A DNA stretch of 64,000 nt from Rhizobium sp. AQ_MP (GTDB taxonomy: Bacteria; Pseudomonadota; Alphaproteobacteria; Rhizobiales; Rhizobiaceae): assembly GCF_014237835.1 (NCBI RefSeq), contig NZ_JACJVI010000015.1:62001-126000 (forward strand), in the 5' to 3' direction. Under the pieces are notes generated by a model. The model was not told where the DNA came from. It saw only the letters and a program-made list of their open reading frames with translations, and searched no databases. Positions 8,490 to 17,511 of this stretch are shown one piece after another (position 1 is the first letter of the stretch; the number at the start of each line of letters is the position of its first letter). The position numbers were made by a program, and so were the translations under genes.

Positions 8490-9388
8490 GCGTCGTCTCG
8501 CAGCAGATGAGTGCCCTACAAACACAAAAGCGGGGACACATTGGAAAAAACCTTGCGGGATCGGTTGTCAGACGGCGGGCCATGCGACAAGGATATGGTA
8601 CCCGCTCCAAACGGGTTCGGAAGCGCCGAGAAGAGGGGAATCGGCTTTGGATGCCGCTCCTTTCTTCTCGACTTCGCGATTTACAGTACAGCCCAGCCGG
8701 TTTGGACCCGCCTAGTCGATGGGTGTGGAAGCCATCGCGTCTACAAATCACGCACCTGAAACCAAACCAAACCCCGTTAATTGACGCAAGACCCGCGAAG
8801 GCGTAAGGCAGCCTTATCCCGTGGTGATTTGGCCGGTCGGCTTGCAGCCACGTTAAACAAGTGGCTAAATAGACTGGGTTTACGAAACCGGTCCGTTCTC
8901 GCGACCGGTTTTTTTGTGTTCGAAATCCGGTGCGTTTGAGCGCCGCATCGAGCGGCACCCAACCGCAATGAGGGGAGCCCCCTTCGGCCCCTCCCCTCAA
9001 ACTCCCCTTCCCCCTCACGACGGACGCGCCCCGCAAGCGGGACGGCTCACTGAGGCTTGTTGTCGTTTCCGGCTAGGAGCGTCGACGCGAGCTCAACCAC
9101 CGCTGCAGCATCACGGCGATGGAGATCCGACCTGGCGGCCGGATCACGATTTGCCGGTTGAAGGCGAAGACGACGGCCGGGGCTACGAAGGCCGCGTTTT
9201 CAGGCCGCTCCTTAGTGGCCGTACGTAATCTAATGCTGCGCACGATACGTCAGGCCCCGCCTTGGCGTGCAACCCTAAAGGGTTCTCCTCTCCACTTCGC
9301 TCCGTTGCGATCGCTGCGCGATGCACTCGGCGGTTCCAGCCGTATTCGAGCTTCGCGATTACGCACAACCACTAAGGAGGAACCTCTG
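8490..9388. other. 900-bp stretch without a convincing gene
   Basis: Frames in this stretch are short, lack ribosome sites and have Arg/Cys/Ser-rich compositions typical of shadows. It contains the terminator at 8886 and a GC-rich low-complexity segment (8930-9060) with repeated runs of CCCCTCCC type. A plus-strand frame running from 9119 is real only from 9389. Confidence 0.5.
8886..8915 (+). terminator. intrinsic terminator
   Basis: AACCGGTC (8886-8893) pairs with GACCGGTT (8903-8910) around a nine-base loop, followed by TTTTT. It lies about 400 bases after rcgR and is the first strong plus-strand stop signal after it, so it may end the rcgAR transcript or an RNA encoded in between. Confidence 0.65.
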
Positions 9389-9586
9389 ATGAAAACGCTC
9401 GTAACCTTCTGCCAGAAAACCGGCCGTCGCCTTCGCCAGTTCATCAACCGGCAAATCGCGAAGTTGTCCCACAAGGGCCAACTTCGGTTCTCCATCGCCG
9501 TGATGCTTCCGCTCATCGCCAAGGTCGAGTTCAGCTATCAAGTCGAGCTTAACAGCAAGGCCGGAAACGACAACAAGCCTCAGTGA
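9389..9586 (+). CDS. small basic hypothetical protein
   Basis: 65 residues, starting at an ATG placed 8 bases after AAGGAGG (9374-9380), the best ribosome site in this region. The frame runs open further upstream to 9119, but that part has no such signal. The protein is basic (MKTLVTFCQKTGRRLRQFIN) with one hydrophobic stretch (FSIAVMLPLIAKVEFSY) that could associate with a membrane. A strong hairpin follows 5 bases after the stop. No family recognised. Confidence 0.6.
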   Translation: MKTLVTFCQKTGRRLRQFINRQIAKLSHKGQLRFSIAVMLPLIAKVEFSYQVELNSKAGNDNKPQ

Positions 9587-9591
9587 GGAAC

Positions 9592-9620
9592 GGCCGCACC
9601 CTGCCCTGCAGGGTGCGGCC
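9592..9620 (+). terminator. perfect 12-bp hairpin after the 65-residue gene
   Basis: GGCCGCACCCTG (9592-9603) pairs exactly with CAGGGTGCGGCC (9609-9620) around CCCTG. There is no T-run after it (TATCCG), so it is either a weak terminator or a stabilising 3' hairpin. Confidence 0.55.
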
Positions 9621-9683
9621 TATCCGTCGTGATCCCGTACCTGCGGCCTTGCACGCGCCCGCAGGAAGCATATTTGCTGGAAG

Positions 9684-9935
9684 ATGACAGACTGTCCAAA
9701 AGCGCCACCCGAAAAGGGTGAAAGCCGCCATATCGTATGTCAGATGGCGGTGGAGACGGTTTTGCAGGACCTGGTAGAGGACGCCTCGCGCCAAGGATGG
9801 GAGGAGACAGAAGTCCTCTCCGCCATTATCGAGGTTGCTGACAACCTCATGCTGGCGGCGGCTGCCAATCGCGATCTCGACCTGCTCATCGCTGCTCTAC
9901 GCAGAAACATGCCTCCGCCCAATCTCGCCGGTTAG
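9684..9935 (+). CDS. small acidic hypothetical protein
   Basis: 83 residues, mostly helical and acidic in the middle (VLQDLVEDASRQGWEETEVL). It resembles the short conserved hypothetical proteins frequent on rhizobial plasmids, with no catalytic motif. It ends convergently over the last 4 bases of the DNA ligase gene. GGAAG lies directly before the ATG. Confidence 0.5.
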   Translation: MTDCPKAPPEKGESRHIVCQMAVETVLQDLVEDASRQGWEETEVLSAIIEVADNLMLAAAANRDLDLLIAALRRNMPPPNLAG

Positions 9936-10987
9936 GGCTCACCGACATCGAGTGAATATACTGCGCCGGCGTCTTCAGGATCGCGAAGTCCCTTGAATGA
10001 TGCATGTCGCAGCTTTTTATCGGACGTCCATCCCCGGAAGTCGATTTCAGCGATGAGCGCTGGCGCTGTCGCGATCCGGGCCTTCTCTTTGAAGCGGATC
10101 ACCGGCTTGTTCGTTTTAAGCTTGTCGAGCTGCTGTCGCAACGCTCGCGCTTGCTGATGTTTAAAGCCAGTTCCGACACTTCCAACATACACATATTCAC
10201 CTCCTCTGAGAGCGCCGAGAAGGAGGCTTCCAAAGCCATCTGGCATAGCTGACGACAGTTCGTAGCCGAGGATAGCAAAGCTTTCGCGCTGGACGCATTT
10301 GATCTTAATCCAGTCGCCAGTCTTGCCCGGTCTGTAGGGGCGATCACGATGCTTGCCGATGATGCCTTCCAGGCCCAGCGCGCAAGCGTGTTCGATCAGC
10401 CTTTCGGGATCCTCGTTGATTTCCTCTGACAAGCGGATCGCGCCTGTGGCCTCATCAAGCAGATCCTCAAGGATGTGCCGCCGTGCGGCGAATTCTAGCT
10501 TACGCAGATCATGCCCGTCGAGGTACATGAGATCGAACGCGAACATGAGCGCGGTTCCAGCCGGTTGCTTTCCGGTCCGGCCGCCAAGCGAGCCCTGCAG
10601 CAGCCCGAAGTCTGATCGCCCCATATCGTCGAGCATGACGGCTTCACCATCGAGGATGAAAGTCGCCGGACCAAGAGCGGCCGCCGCTGACGCAATGGCC
10701 GGGAATCTCGCCGTCCAGTCAAAGCCGCCGCGTGTCAGGATCCTCACCTTGGATAGCTCCCGGTGGACAGAAATCCGATAGCCGTCCCACTTGATATCGT
10801 AAGACCATTCGGGCCCTTTCGGCGGGCGGTTCCTCAAGACAGCTAGGCAAGGTTCGACACGATCCGGCATAGGATCGAACAGGAGCCGCGGCTGCTCTGG
10901 GTCGCGGGGTCTCAGGCGTCCGCTTCGCAGCGGCGCCTTATCTTCCGTCAGAAGCGGTTTCGGCGGCTTTCGCGGTCCTTTTACCAT
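9932..10987 (-). CDS. ATP-dependent DNA ligase, LigD/LigC type
   Basis: 351 residues. Motif I, YDIKWDGYR, gives Lys66 as the adenylated lysine. Further ligase motifs follow: FILDGEAV (~112), FAFDLMYLDG (~150), GLEGIIGK (~205) and DWIKIKC (~228). An OB-fold half ends in EIDFRGWTSDKKLRHASFKG. It is the ligase module alone: no polymerase or phosphoesterase domain is attached, and no Ku gene lies in the window. Such plasmid-borne enzymes seal nicks or breaks in non-homologous end joining together with a Ku encoded elsewhere. It begins MVKGPRKPPKP, a basic leader that may bind DNA. Confidence 0.85.
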   Translation of the reverse strand: MVKGPRKPPKPLLTEDKAPLRSGRLRPRDPEQPRLLFDPMPDRVEPCLAVLRNRPPKGPEWSYDIKWDGYRISVHRELSKVRILTRGGFDWTARFPAIASAAAALGPATFILDGEAVMLDDMGRSDFGLLQGSLGGRTGKQPAGTALMFAFDLMYLDGHDLRKLEFAARRHILEDLLDEATGAIRLSEEINEDPERLIEHACALGLEGIIGKHRDRPYRPGKTGDWIKIKCVQRESFAILGYELSSAMPDGFGSLLLGALRGGEYVYVGSVGTGFKHQQARALRQQLDKLKTNKPVIRFKEKARIATAPALIAEIDFRGWTSDKKLRHASFKGLRDPEDAGAVYSLDVGEP

Positions 10988-11049
10988 TCCGCCATTTCAG
11001 CAGAGACAGCTTAACAACCCGCTTAGGAAGCCTCTGGACCTCAGTCCGC

Positions 11050-11304
11050 TTGCTCCATAGGGTTTTGGTGCCCGGAAACGACGTAGGACAGGCACTGGTG
11101 GATCAGGCAACCGCCCAGGAGCTACTGAAGCTCATTCACAGTATCGCAGATCCTTGCGAGGATATCATCGCCAAGGCTGGCGATCTCGCCGGCGATCCGT
11201 CCCAACCGCCAGAGATCCAGCAAGCCTCTGCTGACCTGGCTGCGACTGTTGAGCAGCTCTTTCAGATCGCCCACTACATTATGAACGCTACGCCTAAGCT
11301 CTAA
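11050..11304 (+). CDS. small hypothetical protein
   Basis: 84 residues by the TTG at 11050 or about 78 by the in-frame GTG at 11068. It is helical and acidic (ELLKLIHSIADPCEDIIAKA...), with no recognised domain. It is divergent from the ligase gene and sits directly before the second copy of the 205-bp repeat, just as the 1166 gene precedes the first copy. Confidence 0.45.
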   Translation: MLHRVLVPGNDVGQALVDQATAQELLKLIHSIADPCEDIIAKAGDLAGDPSQPPEIQQASADLAATVEQLFQIAHYIMNATPKL

Positions 11305-11310
11305 AAGCAA

Positions 11311-11515
11311 GGAACGGTTTTGGCGGGGGAAGTCGGTCCCGGCTTCCGCTTCGCGGCGCTATGCTAAGCCTCCTGCGGCTTCCCTTTTTCCGTCAAAACC
11401 GTGTCGAGAATTCCCGCTTTCCCGCCCCTGAAGGAGGGGCGGCGCTATGCTGAAAGCTCCGATGTTCTTCATTGTCTTTCTCGGATCTCGGACTGGCGCC
11501 GATCGATCCGAGCGA
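11311..11515 (+). repeat. 205-bp direct repeat, copy 2
   Basis: Same orientation as 1629-1833, with only a few substitutions near the left end (for example GGCGGGGGAAGTCGGTCCCGG in place of the copy-1 sequence) and near identity after that. The inner element bounded by ACGGTTTTG (11314-11322) and CAAAACCGT (11394-11402) is conserved. Identity stops abruptly after GATCCGAGCGA in both copies. The two copies bracket 9.5 kb that includes rcgAR and the ligase. Confidence 0.85.
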
Positions 11516-11616
11516 GGCGGCTCGCCGCCGCTATCGACACTTCAAATCAAGTCGAAATGGAGAGCTGCCCGAGGAGCGGAGCGCTCATCACTCGGAGCGC
11601 AGCGGGCAGATCTCGA

Positions 11617-12087
11617 TCACGATACTGTCTTGAACTTCAACCGCATCTCTTTCGCCATTTCAAATCCCATGCCGCGGTACAGCTTCTCCCCGGCGTCTGA
11701 CGAATGAAGGACGATCGTCGTGCAGCCGATATCCTTCAGATGTTCGACAGCGAGGGCCATCAGCTTTTTGGCAATCCCTTGGCCTCGGTATGCCGGATCG
11801 GTGTACACGGTCCAGATGTAGCCATGGAGCATGTGTTCCTGCTTCAGGACGGCAGGGTATGGCACCATGTGGAGCTGACAGCTTACTGAGCCGGCCGGCT
11901 TGTCGCCGTCCATGGCTATGAAGCTCGCCAACTTTCTTTCGGATCGACCATGTTCGAGAAACGAACGCGCGACCTGGTCTGCATCAGTTCGCAGGTACTC
12001 TGGTGGCGTGCCGTAGCTTTCCCATATTGCGAAGTAGTGAGCGATCACGATGTGGTCGTGTTCCGCAGATGCGAGAACGTATTGCAA
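11617..12087 (-). CDS. GNAT-family N-acetyltransferase
   Basis: About 156 residues. The acetyl-CoA binding signature is TDPAYRGQGIAKKLM (motif A), followed by IVLHSSDAGEKLYRGMGF (motif B). The frame extends to 12144, but the extra 19 residues are Arg-rich and the ATG there sits inside a hairpin (12141-12159). The TTG at 12087 lies 8 bases after AAGGA and opens MQYVLASAEHDHIVIAHYF, so I prefer it. The substrate is not predictable. It lies alone after the repeat. Confidence 0.75.
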   Translation of the reverse strand: MQYVLASAEHDHIVIAHYFAIWESYGTPPEYLRTDADQVARSFLEHGRSERKLASFIAMDGDKPAGSVSCQLHMVPYPAVLKQEHMLHGYIWTVYTDPAYRGQGIAKKLMALAVEHLKDIGCTTIVLHSSDAGEKLYRGMGFEMAKEMRLKFKTVS

Positions 12088-12144
12088 AGCCTTGATCCTT
12101 CTGCGGAGAGCCGCCCAGGGGCGGCTCACATCAAAATCGCGCAT

Positions 12145-12455
12145 CCGCGAAGCGGATGCTCATCTCAAGTTCTCTCTGTCCGCTCTTACGATAGGACGCC
12201 GATCGCGCCAATGGGCAAGCGCGCGAGCGCTGTCGCTCGTCAGGAAAAACGGCTTTCGCCGTCACGCCGGCAAACCTTCCGTTTTTCCTTCCTCCCGCCC
12301 CATGACCCGATCCGCATCCTAACGGGAGCGGGCTACGCCCTCCCCCTTCGTTCCGCCGGATGTGGGGGCACATCCTTCGTGAACGAAGGCAGAGGCTTCG
12401 CCCACTAGCGGGGCTTGCTCCCAAGGGAAACGGGAAAACACTGGAGCAAGAGACC
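12145..12455. other. leader region upstream of the ParB-like gene, no gene seen
   Basis: A GC-rich stretch with several short inverted repeats (for example GCATCCGC/GCGGATGC at 12141-12159). The end of the stretch (GGGGCTTGCTCCCAAGGG ... ACTGGAGCAAGAGACC) leads directly into the ParB-like ATG. I see no coding sequence. Confidence 0.45.
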
Positions 12456-13790
12456 ATGAGCGACATCATCGCGGTAGCATTGAACAAGCTGGACGCCGAC
12501 CCGAAGAACGTCCGCAAGACCTATACCAAGGAGAGCATCGAGAGCCTGTCGGCGTCGATCCTCGCCAATGGCGTCATCCAAAACCTTGTGGTGCGCAAGG
12601 CACCGAAGGGCCGATATCTCGTGACGGCTGGCGGTCGCCGCCTCGCCGCTCTCAATCTTCTGTCTGAGCGGGGCGAGATCGCTTCTGATTACGCTGTGAA
12701 TGTCATCGTTCGGGAGGCGGGTGACGCAACCGAACTGAGCTTAACTGAGAACGTGATGCGGGAGGCAATGCACCCCGCCGACCAATTCGAGGCCTTCAAA
12801 GCCTTGTTCGATGAGGGCAAGTCCATCAAGGACATCGCCGCCCGATTTGGGACAACCGAGATCATTGTCAGTCGCCGTCTTGCGCTGGCAAAGGTTTCCC
12901 CTGTCCTGTTCGCGGCGTTCCGCGCCGAGGACATGACCTTTGAGCAGCTTGCCGCCTTCACCATCACTGACGATCACGTTCGACAGGAAGAGGTCTGGAA
13001 TGCCCTTCCATCATGGGATCGAAGCGCCAACACGATCAAGCGGCGCCTCGCAGCGGATGAAGTCCCCGCAAGCGACAAGCGGCTCACCCTGATCGGTGGG
13101 ATAGAAGCTTATGAGGCGGCTGGCGGTCCAGTGCGCCGGGACCTGTTTGCCGAGCAGGGAGGCGGCTTTGCTTGCGATAGCGGATTGCTGGAAAAGCTGG
13201 TTGCCGAGAAGTTAGAAGCCGAGGCCGAAACCGTAAAGGCCGAAGGTTGGAAATGGGTTGAGTGGTGTGCTCAGCAGCCGGATAACATCTATCAGATGGG
13301 CCGGGTTTATCCTCAGCGCATTGACCTCAGCGACGAGGATCAAGCCAAGCTTGACGCTCTGACTGAGCGGTATGACGAACTGGCGGCGCAGATCGATGCA
13401 GATCAGGAGGATGAGGCAGCCGAGGCCGCTTTGTCTGCTGTTGAGCAGGAAATCGCCGTCCTGCAGAAGCGCGAGGAAGCCTATAGGGACGAAGACCTCG
13501 CAATGTCGGGGGCAATCATTACCATCGACCATTGGGGCAAGCTGTCCGTGCTGAGAGGCCTCGTCCGCGACGAGGACAAGAAGAAGGCCGAGGCCACGGA
13601 AGGGAAGCAAGGCGGGGCGACCGAGGAAGCTGACGGCTCTTCGAAATCTACGGGGCTGACCCATTCAGCGGCTTTAATCGAGGACCTGACCGCTCAGAAG
13701 ACGGCGGCGCTTCGTGTCGAGCTGGCGAACAATCCTGGCGTCACGACACGAAAGTGTTGGATCTGTCCGACTTTTGAGAACGTATGGTGA
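12456..13790 (+). pseudogene. ParB/RepB/Spo0J-type protein truncated by a Tn3-family element
   Basis: The start is the ATG at 12456 (MSDIIAVALNKLDADPKNVR), not the upstream ATG at 12360. Residues about 1-100 are a ParB N-terminal nuclease-like domain with GGRRLAALNLL and TENVMREAMHPADQ. An HTH follows (IKDIAARFGTTEIIVSRRLA), then a long acidic helical region. Family members on Agrobacterium/Rhizobium plasmids are roughly 600-700 residues. Here codon 427 is followed directly by the transposon inverted repeat, which adds about 17 foreign residues (GVTTRKCWICPTFENVW) before a stop. The C-terminal part is not elsewhere in the window. DNA binding may survive. Confidence 0.85.
13737..13785 (+). repeat. 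left terminal inverted repeat of the Tn3-family element
   Basis: It starts GGCGTCACGACACGAAAGTG and ends TTTTGAGAACGTAT. It matches the reverse complement of 17512-17560 at 45 of 49 positions by my count. The conserved pairing extends about 8 bases beyond the usual inner TAAG-type end. Confidence 0.85.
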
Positions 13791-16757
13791 TCACGCTGCG
13801 AGGATAGATGTTTCGCGCCGCAATGGCCTGAGATCAACGCCGTCTGTTGGGGTCCAGATATAATCGCCGGTGAGACTGATGTGCTGCCAGCCGAGTGGGG
13901 TAATGTGTTTGATGATGTCAAGCGGCGTGGGAATGCCATCTCGGTTGAGCTCGGCGAACGCCGGTTCGAGATAGAGTGTGTTCCAGTAGACGATGGCGTT
14001 GATTAGCAGGTTCAGTCCAGATGCTCGGTAGAACTGGCTCTCGAAAGTCCGGTCGCGCAATTCTCCGAGGCGATTGAAGAACAGTGCGCGGGCCAAGGTG
14101 TTCTGGGATTCGCTCTTGTTGAGGCCGACCGTCGCGTTCCTGCGCATTTCGGGGTTCTGCCACCACTGGGGCAGAAAGATGGACCGATTGATGCGACCGA
14201 GATCGCGTAGCGCCAACGCCAGTCCGTTCTGGCGTGGGAATGCGGACAGCTTCGCCAACACCGTCGAAGGCCGAACCTGCCCGGAACGGATCGTCGTGAC
14301 CAGCCGCAGGATGTCGTTCCAGTTTGCCTTGATCCGCTCGACGTTGATGTGCTCGCCAACGAGCGGCGCCAGGTTTTCGGGAGGCGCGTCGCCCGGGAAG
14401 AGATAGAGCTTGCGATCCTTGAGACCGCGCAGCCGAGGCACAATCTGGAAACCAACGAGATGGCAAAGGGCGAAGCTCATATCGCTTACCCCGCCGGTAT
14501 CGACATAGTGGGTTTCGATGGCGAGATCGCTGCCATGATAGAGCAGTCCATCGAGGACATAGATGGCTTCGCTCGCATTGGCATTCATGGCGATGATGTA
14601 GAAAGCGCCGTACTGGTCAGAGGTGAACCGGTAGAATTTGGCGCCGGGGTTGGGACCATAGCGGCCGTTGAGGTCGCCGATCGCCTCGGCGTGTCCGCCC
14701 GCCGGAAAATACTGGCCATCGGAGGATGACGTTGTTCCATCGCCCCACAAGCTTGCCAGAGGCAATTGCCTCTGGGCGTTGACGAGAATGGCGTGCGCGG
14801 CCGTGTAACCTTCCTCGCGAATATGCCAGTCGTGCGCCCAGGCGAGTTGGCGCATCGTAATGCCGGGGGAAACGTCCGCCATTCTCGTGAGACCGAGATT
14901 GATGCCGTCCGCCAGGATGGCGGTGAGGAGCGCAAGCTTGTTGTCGGCCGTCCGACCGCTGCGCAAATGGGTAAAGGCGTTCGAAAATTCCGTTCGGGCG
15001 TCAACCTCGAGCAAAAGGTCAGTGATGCGGATCGCAGGCAGACGGCTTTCCACCTTTAGCTTCAGCGACTTGGCGATGTCCGGAAACATAGCCTTGTGCG
15101 GCGTGACGCTAAACCCCGCCCCGGTCAGTTCTACATCGTCGAGCTCGCCGGCTGCGGCCAGACGCGAGAGGTCAGCCAGTCCATCGTTCAGCAGCTGGCG
15201 CTGTTGGCGAAGATACGTCTCGACATCGGTATCAACGGCGATTGGAAGCGGTCCTTCCTCACGCATCAGCTCGAATGTCGGCGTGGGAATGAGAAAGCTT
15301 TCGAAAGACTGGAAGCGTTTGGCTCCTTCCACCCAGACATCGCCCGCATCGAGCCGGCGCTTCAATTCGCTGAACAGGCAAAGCTCATAAGCCCTGCGAT
15401 CAATCTTTCCATCTTTGAGTATGAGAGGCATCCAGCCCTTCGGCGCAAAGGAGATCGGTGCCTTGTCGGGTATGGTCCTTTTGCCCGTACGATATAGACC
15501 CGCGACCACGGATAGCGCCCGCAAGAGGTTCGCCGCCACGGCGTGACCGCGGAACACGAGCGTGGAGAGAAACTGTGGCGCCAGTTTCCTGATCGTCGGA
15601 TAGCGCTGGAGCATTTCGATTTTACCGTCGATAACATCCGGCGCGATCAGCGTATCGACCGCCTGGACACTGGTTGTAAAAGCTGGCCATTGGATGACCC
15701 GATCAAGCGCTTTGGCCATGTCCTCACCCTTCTCTCTGGCCTCGATGATCGCATGGCAGACTTTCGAAACGTCCTTCAACGGCTTCTGCACTTCCCGAAC
15801 GGATCGGGTGACGCGAGCAGCCGCCTGGTTATTGGCTCGCCGCGTCAGGATGCCCATGAGTTTCTTGAACATGTCGATCGCGCAATCGGTGAGATGGCGG
15901 GAAAGGTGGAGCACTGTCGCAGCCAGGACAGCATGTCGGCGTTCGGTGTTAAGGTCGCGCAGATGCTGCGCGCTTATTCGCGTCCCCTCTGCAGCAAATT
16001 CGTCAAAGACCTTGGCCGGAATGCGATCCATCAACGTCGTCGGCAGGTTCAGAGACCGGAGAAAGCGAATGCGCTCGGCAATTCTGTCGAGGTTGACGGC
16101 GGCTGGCGACAATGCCGGTGTTCTCGCCCAGGCAAGGATGGTCACGCTTGTCCCCTCACGCGGATCGAGAAGCTTGTCCAGATCGAGCTTTTGGCCTTCT
16201 GAGATCCCGCCGGCCAAGGCCCGATGAGCAATACGAATGCCGCGCCTGATCGCCACATGAATGATGGCTTCGAGCGCCGGCCGCGCTGGCAAGAGGATTC
16301 TCCTGCGTCGTAGTTCTTCCACCACCATATCCGCCAATACATCGGCCTGGCGCAGGGTTTGCGCGGCAGGTGTCAGCCAGCCTGTGAGTGCCCGCACGTC
16401 CGAAGGCACAAACGGACGCATCTTCATTCTGTCGAAAAGCAGGGCCAGATGCTCGCGCCGCGTCTGCGGGCGCTCGAAATAACGATCGATCTCATGTTGA
16501 TCGACGCCGATCTGCCGCGCCAGAAATCGTAAGACGCCAGCCGGCAGGACCTCGCCATCCGCAAGCGGTCGGCCCGGATATCGTAGCGTGGCCAGAACAC
16601 AGGCGAGGCCCAGCCTATTCGAGGTCTTGTTCTGTCGCATGATCAGGTCGAGATCCGATCGATCCAGCGTGTAATGTTTGGCGATCTCCCTTTCGTCATC
16701 CGGGATGATCGTCGCCTGTTGCCACCATGCCTCGCTCAGTAGTGCTCTTCGCGCCAT
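13791..16757 (-). CDS. tnpA: Tn3-family DDE transposase TnpA
   Basis: 988 residues from the Met at 16757 (MARRALLSEAWWQQATIIP); the longer open frame up to 17387 is only antisense to the resolvase. The N-terminal half carries the DUF4158-type DNA-binding region. The catalytic core has SSDGQYF (~residue 679), VDTGGVSD followed by GFQIVPRLRGLKDRKLY (~770-785) and NKSESQNTLARALFF (~877), consistent with the DDE triad. The length is that of intact Tn3 transposases (about 960-1010), so it looks functional. The stop lies 6 bases inside the left inverted repeat. Confidence 0.92.
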   Translation of the reverse strand: MARRALLSEAWWQQATIIPDDEREIAKHYTLDRSDLDLIMRQNKTSNRLGLACVLATLRYPGRPLADGEVLPAGVLRFLARQIGVDQHEIDRYFERPQTRREHLALLFDRMKMRPFVPSDVRALTGWLTPAAQTLRQADVLADMVVEELRRRRILLPARPALEAIIHVAIRRGIRIAHRALAGGISEGQKLDLDKLLDPREGTSVTILAWARTPALSPAAVNLDRIAERIRFLRSLNLPTTLMDRIPAKVFDEFAAEGTRISAQHLRDLNTERRHAVLAATVLHLSRHLTDCAIDMFKKLMGILTRRANNQAAARVTRSVREVQKPLKDVSKVCHAIIEAREKGEDMAKALDRVIQWPAFTTSVQAVDTLIAPDVIDGKIEMLQRYPTIRKLAPQFLSTLVFRGHAVAANLLRALSVVAGLYRTGKRTIPDKAPISFAPKGWMPLILKDGKIDRRAYELCLFSELKRRLDAGDVWVEGAKRFQSFESFLIPTPTFELMREEGPLPIAVDTDVETYLRQQRQLLNDGLADLSRLAAAGELDDVELTGAGFSVTPHKAMFPDIAKSLKLKVESRLPAIRITDLLLEVDARTEFSNAFTHLRSGRTADNKLALLTAILADGINLGLTRMADVSPGITMRQLAWAHDWHIREEGYTAAHAILVNAQRQLPLASLWGDGTTSSSDGQYFPAGGHAEAIGDLNGRYGPNPGAKFYRFTSDQYGAFYIIAMNANASEAIYVLDGLLYHGSDLAIETHYVDTGGVSDMSFALCHLVGFQIVPRLRGLKDRKLYLFPGDAPPENLAPLVGEHINVERIKANWNDILRLVTTIRSGQVRPSTVLAKLSAFPRQNGLALALRDLGRINRSIFLPQWWQNPEMRRNATVGLNKSESQNTLARALFFNRLGELRDRTFESQFYRASGLNLLINAIVYWNTLYLEPAFAELNRDGIPTPLDIIKHITPLGWQHISLTGDYIWTPTDGVDLRPLRRETSILAA

Positions 16758-16784
16758 TCTCTGATCTTCCCGTTTCGTTGCGGA

Positions 16785-16925
16785 GAGTGCAGCGAACCGG
16801 AAAATGCGTGTCCGACAAACGAACGTTTCGCGGCATCCACAAGTTTTGTCCGCAAACCTTGTCATGAAACGGCAAATCGGACAATGTCCGAATTCAACGG
16901 AAAAACGGACAAACCACGTCTCATG
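16785..16925. promoter_or_regulatory. probable res site and divergent promoters of the transposon
   Basis: The tnpA-tnpR intergenic region contains several copies of the resolvase-like half-site TGTCCG or its complement: TGTCCGACAAAC, TTGTCCGCAAAC, CGGACAATGTCCG and CGGACAAACC. This is the normal place for the three-subsite res and the overlapping tnpA/tnpR promoters. The resolvase start at 16884 or 16923 decides how much of it is coding. Confidence 0.6.
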
Positions 16926-17504
16926 ACCTCTATCGGCTATGCAAGGGTCTCCACCGGCGAGCAGGACACCGCCCTGCAACTCGACGCTTTGCGCAAAGCA
17001 GGTTGTGAAAGGCTGTTCGAGGATAAGGCATCCGGCGTGAAGACTGACCGGCCCGGATTGGCTGAGGCGATCCGCTACGTTCGCGACGGCGATACGCTCA
17101 CAGTCTGGAAGCTCGACCGCCTCGGCCGGTCGATGAAGCACCTTATCGAGATCATCACCGAACTGGAGGCCAAAGGCGTCGGCTTCCGATCCATCACCGA
17201 AAACATCGACACCACGACATCCGGCGGTCGCCTGGTATTCCACCTGTTCGGCGCGCTGGCACAGTTCGAGCGCGATCTGATCCGGGAACGAACACGTGCC
17301 GGTCTGCAAGCCGCAGAGGAACGCGGCCGACGCGGTGGCCGACAAGTCGTCGTAACCCCGGAGAAACTTGCCAAAGCCCGCCAGCATCTGGCGGCCGGTT
17401 TGAACGTCCGGGAAGCCGCCGCCCGCGTGAAAATCGGGAAAACCGCCCTCTACGAAGCTCTCAGGGCCGAAAAAGCAACGACATCCACGGTTAAACCAAC
17501 CTGA
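16884..17504 (+). CDS. tnpR: serine recombinase (resolvase) TnpR
   Basis: 206 residues, or 193 from the Met at 16923 (MTSIGYARVSTGEQD), which matches the family start better. The catalytic serine is in YARVSTGEQ. The resolvase/invertase domain (LDRLGRSMKHL, FERDLIRERTRAGL) covers residues about 15-150, followed by a Hin-like HTH (NVREAAARVKIGKTALYEAL). It resolves cointegrates at res. It is transcribed divergently from tnpA. Confidence 0.92.
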   Translation: MSEFNGKTDKPRLMTSIGYARVSTGEQDTALQLDALRKAGCERLFEDKASGVKTDRPGLAEAIRYVRDGDTLTVWKLDRLGRSMKHLIEIITELEAKGVGFRSITENIDTTTSGGRLVFHLFGALAQFERDLIRERTRAGLQAAEERGRRGGRQVVVTPEKLAKARQHLAAGLNVREAAARVKIGKTALYEALRAEKATTSTVKPT

Positions 17505-17511
17505 ATTCCGG

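Noticed and set aside
8930..9060. CRISPR-like repeats in the C-rich stretch
   Set aside because: The repeated CCCTCCC-like runs have no constant unit or spacer length.
12141..12159. GCATCCGC/GCGGATGC hairpin as a terminator
   Set aside because: It lacks a T-run and overlaps the alternative acetyltransferase start, so it is kept only as a note on that gene.
12360..12455. ATG at 12360 as the ParB-like start
   Set aside because: The N-terminal 32 residues are Arg-rich, lie in GC-rich leader DNA and do not match the family; the ATG at 12456 does.
13791..17387. 1198-residue open frame for the transposase
   Set aside because: The first 210 residues are antisense to tnpR and its promoter; the true TnpA start is the Met at 16757, giving the family length of 988.
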